Of a stretch of DNA of 64,000 bases, positions 8,267-18,136 are shown in pieces. The DNA comes from Polaromonas sp. (GTDB lineage: Bacteria > Pseudomonadota > Gammaproteobacteria > Burkholderiales > Burkholderiaceae_C). Both the position numbers and the translations under genes were made by a program. Every line of letters begins with the position of its first letter. Within the stretch, counting starts at the first letter, position 1. The DNA lies in contig NZ_JABBPC010000034.1 of assembly GCF_012927485.1 (NCBI RefSeq), forward strand, positions 1 through 64,000, written 5' to 3'. The notes under the pieces were generated by a model. It was given only the letters and a program-made list of their open reading frames with translations. It searched no databases and was not told the DNA's origin.

Positions 8267-8901
8267 CGGTTGTACTCTTGCAGCAAGCTGGCGTAGCGAC
8301 CGGTAGCGACCAATAACAAATCACACAGCTCACGCACCGCGCCATGGCCGCCGCTCGCCTGCGTAACATAGCGGGCCTGCGACTTGACCTCCCCGTGTGC
8401 ATTTGCCGGTGCGCAACTGAAGGCCGCACGGCGCATCACAGGCAGATCGGGCCAGTCGTCACCCATTGCTGCGGCGGCGGCCCAGTCAAGACCTAACGCC
8501 CGCAAGGTGATTTCTGCAGCAGGCCGCTTGTCCTCAGTACCGAAATGCGCATGCGTGATGCCCAACGCTATCAGCCTTGCGCGCAGCGCGGGGCTGTCGC
8601 GTCCAGTAATGATGGCCGGCGTGATGCCGGCCTTTTGCAGCAGCTTAATACCGTGGCCATCCAGCGTATTGAACCGCTTGAGAATCTCGCCGTCCTCAGA
8701 CATGTACAGTCCGCCGTCCGTCAGCACACCGTCCACATCGAAGAATGCGACTCGCACGGGTTGGGCGTGAAGTAGCAGCTCAGGCGCGACCTTCAACGCC
8801 GCACCCGCTGCTGTCTCCGAACGCAACAATTCGGCGCTACGCGCAAGTTCCAACGCCTCTGGAGGCCGCATACCAACCTTGGTAAAAAGCGCGGAGTTCA
8901 T
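8263..8901 (-). CDS. kdsC: 3-deoxy-D-manno-octulosonate 8-phosphate phosphatase KdsC
   Basis: HAD-superfamily phosphatase of 212 residues that removes phosphate from Kdo-8-phosphate. HAD motif I is FFDVDGVLTDG, at about residue 54; motif II ITGRDS and motif III/IV MGDDWPDLPVM are intact. The N-terminus has about 45 extra residues before the HAD core compared with compact KdsC proteins. Middle gene of the coupled kdsD-kdsC-lptC operon. Confidence 0.93.
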   Translation of the reverse strand: MNSALFTKVGMRPPEALELARSAELLRSETAAGAALKVAPELLLHAQPVRVAFFDVDGVLTDGGLYMSEDGEILKRFNTLDGHGIKLLQKAGITPAIITGRDSPALRARLIALGITHAHFGTEDKRPAAEITLRALGLDWAAAAAMGDDWPDLPVMRRAAFSCAPANAHGEVKSQARYVTQASGGHGAVRELCDLLLVATGRYASLLQEYNR

Positions 8902-9890
8902 ATCACCTTGGCGCGCATCAAGTCATTTGAATTGAGTGCACCACAAAGCACCCCTTTGTCGTCTACCACCAGCACACTGGTAATGCGGTACTGCTCCATC
9001 ATCGCCACCGCCTCTACAGCAAGCGAGTCCATCCGCACCGTGCGCGGATTAGTGTGCATCACATCGCCTGCTTTGCCGCTGCGCAAGTCCACGCCTTTCT
9101 CAACCAGGCGGCGCAAGTCGCCGTCGGTAAAGATTCCCAGCACGCGCTGGCTGTCATCTACGACCGCGGTCGCCCCCAATCCCTTGGCGCTCATCTCACG
9201 CATGAGGTCGGAAAAACTTGTTTCTAGCCGCACCTGCGGTACCGCATCACCGCTACGCATCACATCGCTCACGTGAGTCAAGAGCTTGCGGCCAAGCGCA
9301 CCGCCTGGATGAGAACGAGCAAAATCTTCCTCCTTGAAACCGCGCGCATCGAGCAACGCCACAGCCAACGCATCGCCGATCGCGAGTTGCACTGTCGTAC
9401 TCGCCGTAGGCGCCAGATTCAGTGGGCAGGCTTCTCTCGCCACACTGCTGTCCAGCCTGACACAGGCATGTTTAGCCAGCGCAGAGTGAATGCCCCCAGT
9501 GATCGCCACGAGCGGCACGCTCAAGCGGCTCAGAACCGGGAGAATTGCCGTAAGCTCTGCGCTTTCGCCGCTGTTGGAGATAGCCAGCACCACATCCAGG
9601 CTCGTGATCATGCCAAGATCACCATGGCTGGCTTCGGCCGGATGCACAAACATCGCTGGCGTACCCGTAGACGCGAATGTGGACGCGATTTTGCGGCCGA
9701 TATGCCCGCTTTTCCCCATGCCCATGACCACCACACGGCCACGACACAATAGCATCAGCAAGACCGCTTGGGCGAATTCGGCGCCTACGCGGCTCGCCAG
9801 GCCAAGCACGGCAGTCGCTTCTATCTCAAAGGTCTTCCTGGCAAGGGTCAGTACACGTTCGGCATCATAGTTCGCGGCATCAAAGCTCAT
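8898..9890 (-). CDS. kdsD: D-arabinose 5-phosphate isomerase KdsD (KpsF/GutQ family)
   Basis: A 330-residue cytoplasmic enzyme interconverting ribulose 5-phosphate and arabinose 5-phosphate, the first step toward Kdo. An N-terminal SIS domain (about 40-175) contains GMGKSGHIGRKIAST and HPAEASHGDLGMI. Two CBS domains follow (about 210-330). First gene of the operon with kdsC and lptC; divergent from the antiporter gene starting at 9983, so a promoter pair should lie in the roughly 90 bases between. Confidence 0.94.
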   Translation of the reverse strand: MSFDAANYDAERVLTLARKTFEIEATAVLGLASRVGAEFAQAVLLMLLCRGRVVVMGMGKSGHIGRKIASTFASTGTPAMFVHPAEASHGDLGMITSLDVVLAISNSGESAELTAILPVLSRLSVPLVAITGGIHSALAKHACVRLDSSVAREACPLNLAPTASTTVQLAIGDALAVALLDARGFKEEDFARSHPGGALGRKLLTHVSDVMRSGDAVPQVRLETSFSDLMREMSAKGLGATAVVDDSQRVLGIFTDGDLRRLVEKGVDLRSGKAGDVMHTNPRTVRMDSLAVEAVAMMEQYRITSVLVVDDKGVLCGALNSNDLMRAKVI

Positions 9891-9982
9891 GACTGCATTC
9901 TATCGAGTAGCGCGAGGGCGCCGGGCCTGTTGCGACCCTGACAACGGGCAGCCGGCGCTAGCTCATCGGCTACCATTCACGC

Positions 9983-11968
9983 ATGAGTGCCCTTGAACTG
10001 ACCCTGCTGTACCTGCTGGCCGCAGTGCTCGGTGTGGTGGCATGCCGCTCGCTCAAATTGCCCCCAATGCTTGGCTACCTGACTGCCGGTGTGGTGATTG
10101 GGCCGAATGCGTTGGCACTGGGCCAAAACTCCGACGGCGTGCGCCATCTGGGTGAGTTTGGCGTAGTGTTTTTGATGTTTGTAATCGGGCTGGAATTCAA
10201 CCTTCCCAAGTTGCGCTCCATGCGCCGCCACGTCTTTGGACTGGGAATGCTTCAGGTCACGCTCACCATGGTGCTTTCCACCCTAGGCTCGCTGTTTCTT
10301 GCCAGCATGGCACCGACCTTATGGACGATGAGCTGGCAAACCACGTTGGCACTGTCCGGCGCAATGGCTATGAGCAGCACGGCCATCGTCGTCAAACTAC
10401 TGTCCGAGCGGCTGGAGCTCGATTCCGAACATGGCAAGCGCGTCATGGGCGTATTGCTGTTTCAGGACTTGGCGGTGGTGCCGCTGCTGGTGCTGATTCC
10501 TGCGCTTGGTTCGTCGCCTGACAAGTTGTTCATGGCGCTGGCTATTGCGGGAATAAAGGCCGCTGGACTGGTCGGTCTGCTGCTCACCGGAGGCCAGCGC
10601 GTCATGCGCTGGTGGCTCACACTCGTGGCGCGACGCAAGAGCGAAGAGCTGTTTGTGCTCAACCTGCTACTGGTCACGCTGGCGCTAGCCTGGCTGACCG
10701 AGTGGGCGGGTCTTAGTTTGGCGTTGGGCGCTTTTATCGCCGGGATGCTGATTTCCGAGACCCAATACAAGCACCAGGTGGAAACCGACATCCGTGCCTT
10801 TCACGATATCCTGCTGGGGCTATTTTTCATCAGCATCGGCATGATGCTGGACTGGCATCAGGTGGTGGCGCGCTGGCCGCTGGTGCTGCTGCTGATAACG
10901 CTGCCGGTGCTTTTCAAACTCGGCATGGTCACGGTGCTGGCACGCTCGCTCGGTGCGACTGCTGGCGTGTCGTTGCGCACCGGCCTGTATCTGGCGCAAG
11001 CCGGGGAGTTTGGCTTTGTGCTGCTGTCGTTGGCGCAGGGGAGCAGCCTGGTGCCGCAAGCCTTGCTGAATCCGATCCTGGCCAGCATGGTGTTGTCGAT
11101 GCTTGCCACGCCCTTCATCATCATGCACAGCAACGGCATCGTCATGCGACTGGTCTCCAGCGAATGGTTGCAGCAGTCGCTGCAGATGACCACGATTGCG
11201 CGCAAATCAATCAACACCACTAAGCACGTGATCATTTGTGGCTATGGCCGCTGCGGTCAAAACCTCGGTCACATGTTGGAACGCGAAGGCATCCCGTACA
11301 TCGCACTAGACCTGGATCCGGATCGGGTGCGCCAGGCTGCTGCGGCCGGCGACTCGGTAGAGTTTGGCGATGCGGTGCGCCTACAGGCCCTGATCGCGGC
11401 TGGCCTTTCACGAGCCAGTGCGGTGGTGGTGACTTATCTTGACACCGCAAGCGCCCTCAAAGTGCTGGCCAACGCACGTGCCCACGCGCCAATGGTGCCA
11501 GTCATTGTGCGAACCGTGGACGACCACGACCTGGAAAAGCTGCGGGCTGCGGGCGCCACCGAAGTGGTGCCCGAAGCCATAGAAGGCAGTCTAATGCTGG
11601 CTAGCCATGCGCTGGCGCTGGTAGGCGTACCCATGCGCCGCGTGATCCGCGTGGTGCAGGACCAGCGCGATGCACGCTACAACCTGTTGCGTGGCTACTT
11701 TCGCGGTGCCGACGACGACACCGTCAATGAACGTGAACAGGAACGCCTCTCGACCGTGACGCTTCCGCTGGAAATCAGGTTCGCAGGCAGGCCGCTGGGC
11801 ACGATGGCGCTTCAGTCCGTGGGCGTGCGGGTTGTTAGTTTGCGGCGTGGAACCGGTAAACCGCTGGAGGTCCATGATGACACCCTGCTTGAAGGAGGCG
11901 ACACGCTGGTGCTGTCAGGTAAGCCCGAGGCGCTGTCCACAGCCGAAGAAAAACTGTTGCGCGGCTGA
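9983..11968 (+). CDS. CPA2-family cation:proton antiporter (Kef type)
   Basis: A 661-residue inner-membrane protein. The Na+/H+ exchanger domain (about 1-380) has some twelve membrane segments. A TrkA-N/RCK Rossmann domain starts at about 413 (IICGYGRCGQNLGHMLE, then the acidic IALDLDPD). A TrkA-C domain covers about 575-660. This layout is that of KefB/KefC/YbaL potassium-efflux systems that respond to nucleotide or glutathione adducts. No KefF/KefG-type ancillary gene is adjacent. Exact ion and ligand are not decidable. Confidence 0.88.
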   Translation: MSALELTLLYLLAAVLGVVACRSLKLPPMLGYLTAGVVIGPNALALGQNSDGVRHLGEFGVVFLMFVIGLEFNLPKLRSMRRHVFGLGMLQVTLTMVLSTLGSLFLASMAPTLWTMSWQTTLALSGAMAMSSTAIVVKLLSERLELDSEHGKRVMGVLLFQDLAVVPLLVLIPALGSSPDKLFMALAIAGIKAAGLVGLLLTGGQRVMRWWLTLVARRKSEELFVLNLLLVTLALAWLTEWAGLSLALGAFIAGMLISETQYKHQVETDIRAFHDILLGLFFISIGMMLDWHQVVARWPLVLLLITLPVLFKLGMVTVLARSLGATAGVSLRTGLYLAQAGEFGFVLLSLAQGSSLVPQALLNPILASMVLSMLATPFIIMHSNGIVMRLVSSEWLQQSLQMTTIARKSINTTKHVIICGYGRCGQNLGHMLEREGIPYIALDLDPDRVRQAAAAGDSVEFGDAVRLQALIAAGLSRASAVVVTYLDTASALKVLANARAHAPMVPVIVRTVDDHDLEKLRAAGATEVVPEAIEGSLMLASHALALVGVPMRRVIRVVQDQRDARYNLLRGYFRGADDDTVNEREQERLSTVTLPLEIRFAGRPLGTMALQSVGVRVVSLRRGTGKPLEVHDDTLLEGGDTLVLSGKPEALSTAEEKLLRG

Positions 11969-12039
11969 CCTTCAGGAACAAGACCAGAAAACTCTCAGTC
12001 ATAACTCCCCGAGTCGCCCCGCTCAAAGGATCCCCGCGC

Positions 12040-12714
12040 CTAGGTCAAGTCGCCGTATTGCGTGCTGCTGAGCGCCGGAGAAGAAGGCGACTCGGGCATC
12101 TCCGTGTCTTCAAAACCTGTGAGCAACGTGTAAGAGTGCGCTGCGCTGCGAATTTGGCCCCCTTTTTCAGGCAAGGCTTTCGGGCCGAGCACTGATGCCG
12201 CACGCAGGGCTTGTTTGAAGGCCACGATCTCCTCAACCTGAATCGGCTCACGCGCCGCACTTTGGCGGCTTGGTTCTGGCTTCCGCAAGGCGGCCACTTC
12301 ATCCCGGCGCCAGTACACCGCAGGCACAGTGATCTGAAAACGAGCCTGAGCATTGTGAACAATCAGGGCCTCCATCTCAGAAAACTGCTCGGGAGGGGCG
12401 CCGGAAGCCGTTGCCAGATCTATCATGACCAGAAAGTTATCTCCAGGCTGGTCTAGCGAAAGCACCTTGAACTTATAGCGGGCAGACAACACGCCAGCCC
12501 GGGTCATCGCCTCGCGAATTGCCACGTACAACTGCTCGCGACGGGCGTGGCGTTTAACTTTCCGATCTTCCCGGGGGTTAGCCTCCTCCGGCACTGGCCG
12601 CTGGGGCAAGAGAACAACGGGCTTGTGGCCACCTGTGTGAGAGCGTTTTTTTTCATCGCTTACAACGGATTTCACTGGATGCGATTTCCCGGAAAACCAG
12701 GTGAAGAAAGACAT
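12040..12714 (-). CDS. Uncharacterised Comamonadaceae-type protein
   Basis: 224 residues from ATG 12714 (MSFFTWFSGK). I favour this over the longer TTG-started frame at 12750, because the intervening peptide looks like leader DNA and contains a GGAGG not spaced for either start. There is a basic Lys/Arg-rich N-terminal third, a compact alpha/beta middle with YKFKVLSLDQPGDNFLVMID, and a low-complexity C-terminus ending in TQYGDLT. I recall similar proteins in Comamonadaceae without assigned function. No signal peptide or membrane segment. Convergent with the antiporter gene, about 70 bases from its stop. Confidence 0.7.
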   Translation of the reverse strand: MSFFTWFSGKSHPVKSVVSDEKKRSHTGGHKPVVLLPQRPVPEEANPREDRKVKRHARREQLYVAIREAMTRAGVLSARYKFKVLSLDQPGDNFLVMIDLATASGAPPEQFSEMEALIVHNAQARFQITVPAVYWRRDEVAALRKPEPSRQSAAREPIQVEEIVAFKQALRAASVLGPKALPEKGGQIRSAAHSYTLLTGFEDTEMPESPSSPALSSTQYGDLT

Positions 12715-12974
12715 GTGCAGAGTTCTCGTATTGGATACTTCTCCTCCCAAAAGCGAGAGAGATAGTAGTTACCGCGCTGTGCCCGCTCTGTTGCCGCCGG
12801 GGCCTATTCGGTGCCTCTTCTTTCGCTAATAAATGTAACTCGGCTTGTCAGTATTTATGTAAAAATTTTGTTACGTTCGATTGGTTAGTTTTTTGATGCT
12901 CAGCCTGAGCCACAGACATCAGAATTGAGTTAGCCAAAGGCGTTTTGAGGGCGGCAAGGTCGCCGCCATAACGA

Positions 12975-13466
12975 TCAAGTGACAGCGACTCGTCGCGCGC
13001 GGTTATACAGCCGTTTCGCCATGACAGAGCCAATCGCCATCGTCAGCTCCATTGCAATCGCGCTGTGGCGGTTGGCCAGTTCCAGAAACCTTAGAGAGGT
13101 CAAACGCCAGAGCTTGCAAGGCGCCGAGGCATGCACCGCCGCCCTACGCGTCAGGTGCGAAAAAAAAGATCCTTCGCCCAACACGGTCCCTGCGCCCACC
13201 AACGCCATCCAGAGGCGTTCTTTTTCGTCTTCATAGTGAACGCTCACGGTACCGCTCTCAATAAAATACAACGTGCGGTCCAAGGATCCCTGCTCCATCA
13301 AAACATGGCCGCTCTTCATTGCAAACGGCTGCATGTAGCTGGCCAGAACGTCCCAGTCCGGCGGGGTGAATTGACAACTCAAGGCGTCACTGGCTCGGCT
13401 GTGCGTGATGGCTTCGGCCAACTCATGGATGTCAAAGCAAAGGGCGGCGGGTAGTGCGGCGTTCAT
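12975..13466 (-). CDS. Cyclic-nucleotide-binding domain protein without HTH
   Basis: 163 residues from ATG 13466. A cNMP-binding/Crp-like beta-roll spans about residues 35-145, with the typical SGHVLMEQGSLDRTLYFIESG and GAGTVLGEGSFF segments. The usual phosphate-binding RS.A signature is replaced by LTRRAAV, so cyclic nucleotide binding is uncertain. The protein stops where a Crp/Fnr helix-turn-helix would begin, so it is more likely a sensor or partner than a DNA-binding regulator. An upstream TTG at 13505 would add 13 residues. Stand-alone gene between the unknown protein and mnmE. Confidence 0.75.
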   Translation of the reverse strand: MNAALPAALCFDIHELAEAITHSRASDALSCQFTPPDWDVLASYMQPFAMKSGHVLMEQGSLDRTLYFIESGTVSVHYEDEKERLWMALVGAGTVLGEGSFFSHLTRRAAVHASAPCKLWRLTSLRFLELANRHSAIAMELTMAIGSVMAKRLYNRARRVAVT

Positions 13467-13641
13467 AATAGAAACAAAGATACCTTTGCTCCACGAACGC
13501 CGCAAGCTTTGTTAACTACGACTTACACCTAATACAAAAAATTCTAATTTTTAATCGTTCGCTGCGGACGGCCTTTTTGTCACCTTTTTGGCGGCAATCA
13601 CTGCTTCTGTCCTGCGACCCCAGGAACCTTACGGTTCAGGG

Positions 13642-15066
13642 CTACTTTCCAATACAGAATTTCGAAAAAATCTCTCCCAGTAAATCGTCTGGGCTGAACT
13701 TCCCGGTAATTTCGCCCAAATGAAGTTGCGCCTGACGCAGATCTTCGGCGAGCAAATCCAGCGCAGGTCGGGCTGCGTGAAACTGAGCTGCTGCTGTTGC
13801 CAACTGGTCTTTCACGTTATCCAGCGCACGCAAGTGGCGTTCACGCGCCATAAAAACGCCTTCGGGTGCAACTTTCCAACCCACCACTCCAAGTAGTTGC
13901 TGTCGAAGCGCTTGCAGACCGGCGCCTGTTTTAGCTGAAATAAGCACACCGCTCCTACCCATTTCAAGCCCCTCAGGGCTGGCCGCGTCCAACTTATTCC
14001 AGACATTGATGATGGCCGTATTTTTTGATAATTTTTTTGCCAGGGTTTGTGCTATCGCTGCATCCTTTGCGATGTGACCAATATCCTCTTGCTGCGTCAA
14101 ATCGTGCAAAAAAAGAACCGCGTCCGCACTTTCAATTTCTACCCAGGCCCGCTCGACGCCAATTTTTTCAATTTCGTCCAATGCCTCGCGCAGACCCGCA
14201 GTGTCCACCACATGCAGCGGCACGCCTTCTATCTGGATCAATTGCGAAACTTTGTCTCGCGTGGTACCCGCAATCGGCGTGACGATGGCTAGTTCAGCTC
14301 CGGCTAATGCATTAAGCAGTGAACTCTTACCGGCGTTGGGCTGACCAGCAATCACTACCTTGATGCCCTCCCGCAAGATGGCACCCTGAGTGGCCCGCTG
14401 TAATACGTTTTCCAACATTGTTTGCAGCCGCAGCAGCTTCCCTTGTGCATCGGCCTTTTGAAGAAACTCAATATCTTCTTCCGGAAAATCCAGCGTGGCT
14501 TCAACCAGCATACGTAAATGGATCAACTGTTCCAGCAGCATATTCACCGCTATTGAAAACTCACCGGACATTGAGCGGGCGGCTGAACGCGCGGCAGCTG
14601 CAGTGCTGGCATCGATCAGATCTGCGATGGCCTCGGCTTGCGCTAAGTCGATTTTGTCGTGCAGAAATGCGCGCTCTGTAAATTCTCCCGGTTGGGCGAT
14701 TCGAAGGCCTGACAGCTGAGACAGCGAGTTTTCGCCTTCAATGGGACCGCGCGCCGCTGTCGCCTCCAGGCAGCGCGCTAACAGCAGCTGGAGTATCACC
14801 GGCCCGCCATGGGCCTGCAACTCCAGCACGTCCTCGCCGGTATAGGAGTGAGGGGCTGGAAAATAAATGGCCAGCCCTTGGTCAATCACCTGCCCCAGAG
14901 CATCGCGAAACGGCAGGTAGGTGACCCGTCGAGGTTCTAACGGCCGACCACAAATAGCAAGAATAAGCGGTGAAATTTCTTTGCCAGAAATTCGCACGAT
15001 TCCCACTGCCCCGCGCCCTGGAGCAGTTGCGATGGCGACGATCGGATCGTGATGTCGGGCCAGCAT
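13642..15066 (-). CDS. mnmE: tRNA modification GTPase MnmE
   Basis: A 474-residue GTPase that, with MnmG, installs the 5-carboxymethylaminomethyl group at wobble uridine 34. The N-terminal tetrahydrofolate-binding domain is followed by a helical domain with an inserted G domain: P-loop [13 protein letters not shown] at about 234, then DTAGLRE and the NKLD-type motif NVWNKLD. It ends in the diagnostic C-terminal CIGK. Normal length. Last gene of the leftward rpmH-rnpA-yidD-yidC-mnmE cluster. Confidence 0.97.
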   Translation of the reverse strand: MLARHHDPIVAIATAPGRGAVGIVRISGKEISPLILAICGRPLEPRRVTYLPFRDALGQVIDQGLAIYFPAPHSYTGEDVLELQAHGGPVILQLLLARCLEATAARGPIEGENSLSQLSGLRIAQPGEFTERAFLHDKIDLAQAEAIADLIDASTAAAARSAARSMSGEFSIAVNMLLEQLIHLRMLVEATLDFPEEDIEFLQKADAQGKLLRLQTMLENVLQRATQGAILREGIKVVIAGQPNAGKSSLLNALAGAELAIVTPIAGTTRDKVSQLIQIEGVPLHVVDTAGLREALDEIEKIGVERAWVEIESADAVLFLHDLTQQEDIGHIAKDAAIAQTLAKKLSKNTAIINVWNKLDAASPEGLEMGRSGVLISAKTGAGLQALRQQLLGVVGWKVAPEGVFMARERHLRALDNVKDQLATAAAQFHAARPALDLLAEDLRQAQLHLGEITGKFSPDDLLGEIFSKFCIGK

Positions 15067-15117
15067 AAATCCGAATTTGTGAAGAATCTCAAAGCGTTGC
15101 TTTGAGACCCGTTCGTA

Positions 15118-16839
15118 TTATTTGAACTTCGGCAGGTTGAACTGCGGCGGGACACCCATTCGGGTGTTAATGACCCACTGCTGAGTAATCGACAAAATGT
15201 TGTTGGTAATCCAGTACAGCACCAAACCAGCCGGGAAAAAGAAGAACATTACGCTGAAAATAAGCGGCATAAACCACATCAGCTTGGCTTGCATCGGGTC
15301 CGGCGGTGCGGGATTGAGAGCAGTCTGCAGCATGGTCGTCAGCGCCATGACGACGGGCAGAATATAGAACGGATCGGGAGACGATAAGTCCTTGATCCAG
15401 AGCATCCACGGCGCGCTACGCATCTCCACGCTGGACAGCAAGACCCAGTAAAGCGCAATAAATACAGGGATCTGGATCATGATGGGGAAGCAGCCGCCCA
15501 TGGGGTTAACCTTTTCCTCGCGGTAGATTTTCATCATCGCCTGCTGCATTTCCTGCGGCTTGTCTTTCAGACGCTCTCGCATCTCCGTGATCTTCGGATT
15601 GATGGCCTTCATCTTGGCCATGCTGGCATAGGCCTTGGCATTGAGCCAGTAGAACGCGATCTTGAGCAGCAGCACCAGTGCAACGATGGACCAACCCCAG
15701 TTTTGGATGAAGCTATGCAGCTTGTCGAGCAACCAATACAGCGGCTTCGCCAGAATAGTCAGCCAACCGTAGTCCTTCACCAGTTCAAGGCCAGGGGACA
15801 AGGCTTCAAGCTTTTTTTCCTCTTGCGGGCCAACAAATAATTTTGAGTCGATCGTCCTGGTTGCACCGGGCGCGATGCTGTTCAACGGCGTGATCATGCC
15901 CACAGCAAATAGGTTGGTATCGACCTTGCGTAGAAAGATATCTCGCTGGATGCCATCCCCCAGAATCCATGCCGATGCGAAGTAGTGCTGCACCATTGCG
16001 ACGTAGCCGTTGGTCGCCTGTTTTTCAACATCCACCTTATTGTTTTCGATCGTCTTGAATTCCACTTTCTGATACTTCTTGGCTTCGGTATAGATGGCTG
16101 GACCGGTAAAAGTGGAGTAAAACGACGATTCCCCAGGCGGCTTGTTACCATCGCGTACCAGCTGCAAATAGAGTTGAGGAGCCACTGGTACGTTGCCGGT
16201 ATTGATCACGTCATGGCGCACAGCCATGTCGTAAGCGCCGCGTTTAATCGTATAGGTTTTCACCAGTTTGACGCCACCAATGGCGGCAGATTCAAACTTG
16301 ATTTGTAGCTCGTTCTGGCCGTCCTTTAGCGTGCGCTCGCCGGGAACCACCGTCATCAGGGTTTTATGCGTCGGGAAGGTGCCGCCCGTAGTGCCCGCAA
16401 TCAGGCCAGTTTGTGCCACATAAACACGATCGCTACTCTCATCTAGCAGCACATAGCCCAATTCTTTGTGTGCGGTGTCTTTGTATTTACTGAACACCGA
16501 GCGAACCAAGGTTCCGCCTTCGCTGTCAAAGGTTAGTGTGAGCACGTCAGTGCTGACCACTACGCGCTCTTTGACGGTGGACGGCATCGAAGGCGCACCC
16601 GTTGGCACCGCACCAGGTAAGTTTTGGGTTACCCCAGCGGAGGACGACGAAGGAACCGAAGAAGCTGTTCCACTCAGTGTGGGCGCAACGGGCACAGTGG
16701 GTGAGAGTACCTTGCTAGTCTGCGTTGCTGAAGGAAAGAAAGTGGCTTTATGACCGCTGAAAACCTGCCATTGATCCCACAACAAGACCATGGAAAAACC
16801 AAAAATAACCCACAAAATAGTGCGGCGGATGTCGTTCAT
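15118..16839 (-). CDS. yidC: Membrane protein insertase YidC
   Basis: 573 residues. An N-terminal membrane anchor (about 7-25) is followed by a Ser/Pro/Thr-rich linker, a large periplasmic beta-supersandwich domain (about 85-350) and the C-terminal insertase core with five membrane segments. The core includes the conserved MKAINPKITEMRERLKDKPQ coiled-coil region and NPMGGCFPIMIQIPVFIALY. It inserts and folds inner-membrane proteins, alone or with SecYEG. It overlaps yidD by four bases. Confidence 0.97.
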   Translation of the reverse strand: MNDIRRTILWVIFGFSMVLLWDQWQVFSGHKATFFPSATQTSKVLSPTVPVAPTLSGTASSVPSSSSAGVTQNLPGAVPTGAPSMPSTVKERVVVSTDVLTLTFDSEGGTLVRSVFSKYKDTAHKELGYVLLDESSDRVYVAQTGLIAGTTGGTFPTHKTLMTVVPGERTLKDGQNELQIKFESAAIGGVKLVKTYTIKRGAYDMAVRHDVINTGNVPVAPQLYLQLVRDGNKPPGESSFYSTFTGPAIYTEAKKYQKVEFKTIENNKVDVEKQATNGYVAMVQHYFASAWILGDGIQRDIFLRKVDTNLFAVGMITPLNSIAPGATRTIDSKLFVGPQEEKKLEALSPGLELVKDYGWLTILAKPLYWLLDKLHSFIQNWGWSIVALVLLLKIAFYWLNAKAYASMAKMKAINPKITEMRERLKDKPQEMQQAMMKIYREEKVNPMGGCFPIMIQIPVFIALYWVLLSSVEMRSAPWMLWIKDLSSPDPFYILPVVMALTTMLQTALNPAPPDPMQAKLMWFMPLIFSVMFFFFPAGLVLYWITNNILSITQQWVINTRMGVPPQFNLPKFK

Positions 16840-17153
16840 GACGGCGTCTTTTTAGAAGATGTAGGAGTCACGGGTGTGACCAGACGGGTGAAAAGAGAAG
16901 CCGCTTTTTTTGGCGGCACCGGATCGGAACCGCCATCGCACCAGGGATGGCAGCGCGTCAGGCGACGTAGCGTCAGGTAACTTCCAACGGCTGCGCCGTG
17001 CTGCTGTAGCGCTTGCAACGAATACGCCGAGCAGCTGGGTTCAAACCTGCAGGCCGAGCCTAGCCAGGGACTGAGCAACAAACGGTATCCCTTCACCAAA
17101 CCAATCAGCGCGGTTTGCGGTGAACGTACCAAGACTGCAAGTTTCGCGTTCAT
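16836..17153 (-). CDS. yidD: Membrane protein insertion efficiency factor YidD
   Basis: 105 residues with the YidD signature: GYRLLLSPWLGSACRFEPSC near the N-terminus, YSLQALQQHGA, then RCHPWCDGGSDPVP. It is a small membrane-associated protein that helps YidC. A basic, Ser/Thr/Pro-rich C-terminal tail of about 20 residues follows the core. Its stop overlaps the yidC start, and it sits 11 bases after rnpA, in the standard gene order. Confidence 0.95.
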   Translation of the reverse strand: MNAKLAVLVRSPQTALIGLVKGYRLLLSPWLGSACRFEPSCSAYSLQALQQHGAAVGSYLTLRRLTRCHPWCDGGSDPVPPKKAASLFTRLVTPVTPTSSKKTPS

Positions 17154-17164
17154 AGGGATTTGCT

Positions 17165-17572
17165 CTAGAGTTGGATTAGTACCTGCATCAGCGCCTGCAC
17201 TTCAGTTCGCACAGCCAGCCTTAACTGCTTGGAGCTAGCGCTGACAAATTCATTACGAGCGAACTCGCGCCGCAGACGAACCAAAAAAGCGGCCTCGGGA
17301 TATTGATTCAAAAGCTCAGCACTCACGGTGTAGATCTGTCGCTTGATCGCATTGCGCGTAACCGCTCGTTTAGCCCAGCGTTTTGGAACCATCGCACCGA
17401 TCCAGAGATCCTGGATCGGAAACAGCATCGGTGAGTTGTCAGGTTTGTCGGACTGTATTTGCACAACTCGTGTATTCAGCGCATTGCGATGCAGTACGAA
17501 ATGCGTCGTTTTTGCAACAATAGTTCCAGCAAGCACTGCCTGGAACTGCGGTCGAGTTTTAAGCCGCTGCAC
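17165..17572 (-). CDS. rnpA: Ribonuclease P protein component RnpA
   Basis: Protein subunit of RNase P, which matures tRNA 5' ends. The family motif is partly visible as PKRWAKRAVTRNAIKRQIY. I choose the GTG at 17572 (reading VQRLKTRPQF, where relatives start MQRLKTR) rather than the TTG at 17581. That gives 135 residues. It lies about 50 bases downstream of rpmH, the usual arrangement. Confidence 0.93.
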   Translation of the reverse strand: MQRLKTRPQFQAVLAGTIVAKTTHFVLHRNALNTRVVQIQSDKPDNSPMLFPIQDLWIGAMVPKRWAKRAVTRNAIKRQIYTVSAELLNQYPEAAFLVRLRREFARNEFVSASSKQLRLAVRTEVQALMQVLIQL

Positions 17573-17625
17573 TGCCGCCAAGCGTCAGTTAACAAAAAAA
17601 AATGAACGACCCGCGTGAAGTGCGC

Positions 17626-17760
17626 TTAAACGGCCAAGCGCTTGCGGCCTTTGGCACGACGCGCGGCAATTACTGCGCGACCGCCTCGCGTTTTCATGCG
17701 CGTCAAAAAACCGTGCGTGCGAGCGCGCTTGACTTTGGAAGGTTGGTATGTGCGTTTCAT
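17626..17760 (-). CDS. rpmH: 50S ribosomal protein L34
   Basis: A 44-residue protein beginning [20 protein letters not shown] and ending GRKRLAV, which is the canonical L34 sequence. ATG at 17760, TAA at 17626-17628. First gene of the leftward cluster and the classic marker of the origin-proximal side of dnaA. Confidence 0.98.
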   Translation of the reverse strand: MKRTYQPSKVKRARTHGFLTRMKTRGGRAVIAARRAKGRKRLAV

Positions 17761-18136
17761 GATAAATCCTACTGGCCTGACAGCTACAAAGCATCCCTTA
17801 GTGATTCGAATGATCTTGGCGGCCGTACAACACGGCCAGCTTTACAAGTCCGCAGGACTTGCAATACACCTGCGGCGGACTGGCTGACCGATCAAAACTG
17901 GATCGATAAGCACGGCCATGCAGGGGAAATCAATCCGCCCCGAATCGGGAAACCAATGATTATCACAGATTTCTCAATACTGGCAACCACTGAGTTTTCG
18001 GCGTTACGGTTTAGGAACTGCGGCATCGGGAAAATTGTGCTGCTGCCGACCTAATAATAGCCATTGCAGGAAGATTTTTGAGCGTTCTTCGGGCTTTTTT
18101 TCCCTGTAGCGTGCTGTTCAGAGAGGTGACGCGGTA
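17761..18136. other. rpmH upstream region
   Basis: Contains no plausible gene. It should hold the leftward rpmH promoter. A T-rich tract at 18094-18101 follows a weak GAAGA/TCTTC hairpin that may act as a terminator on the plus strand, but no gene needs it. Confidence 0.4.
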
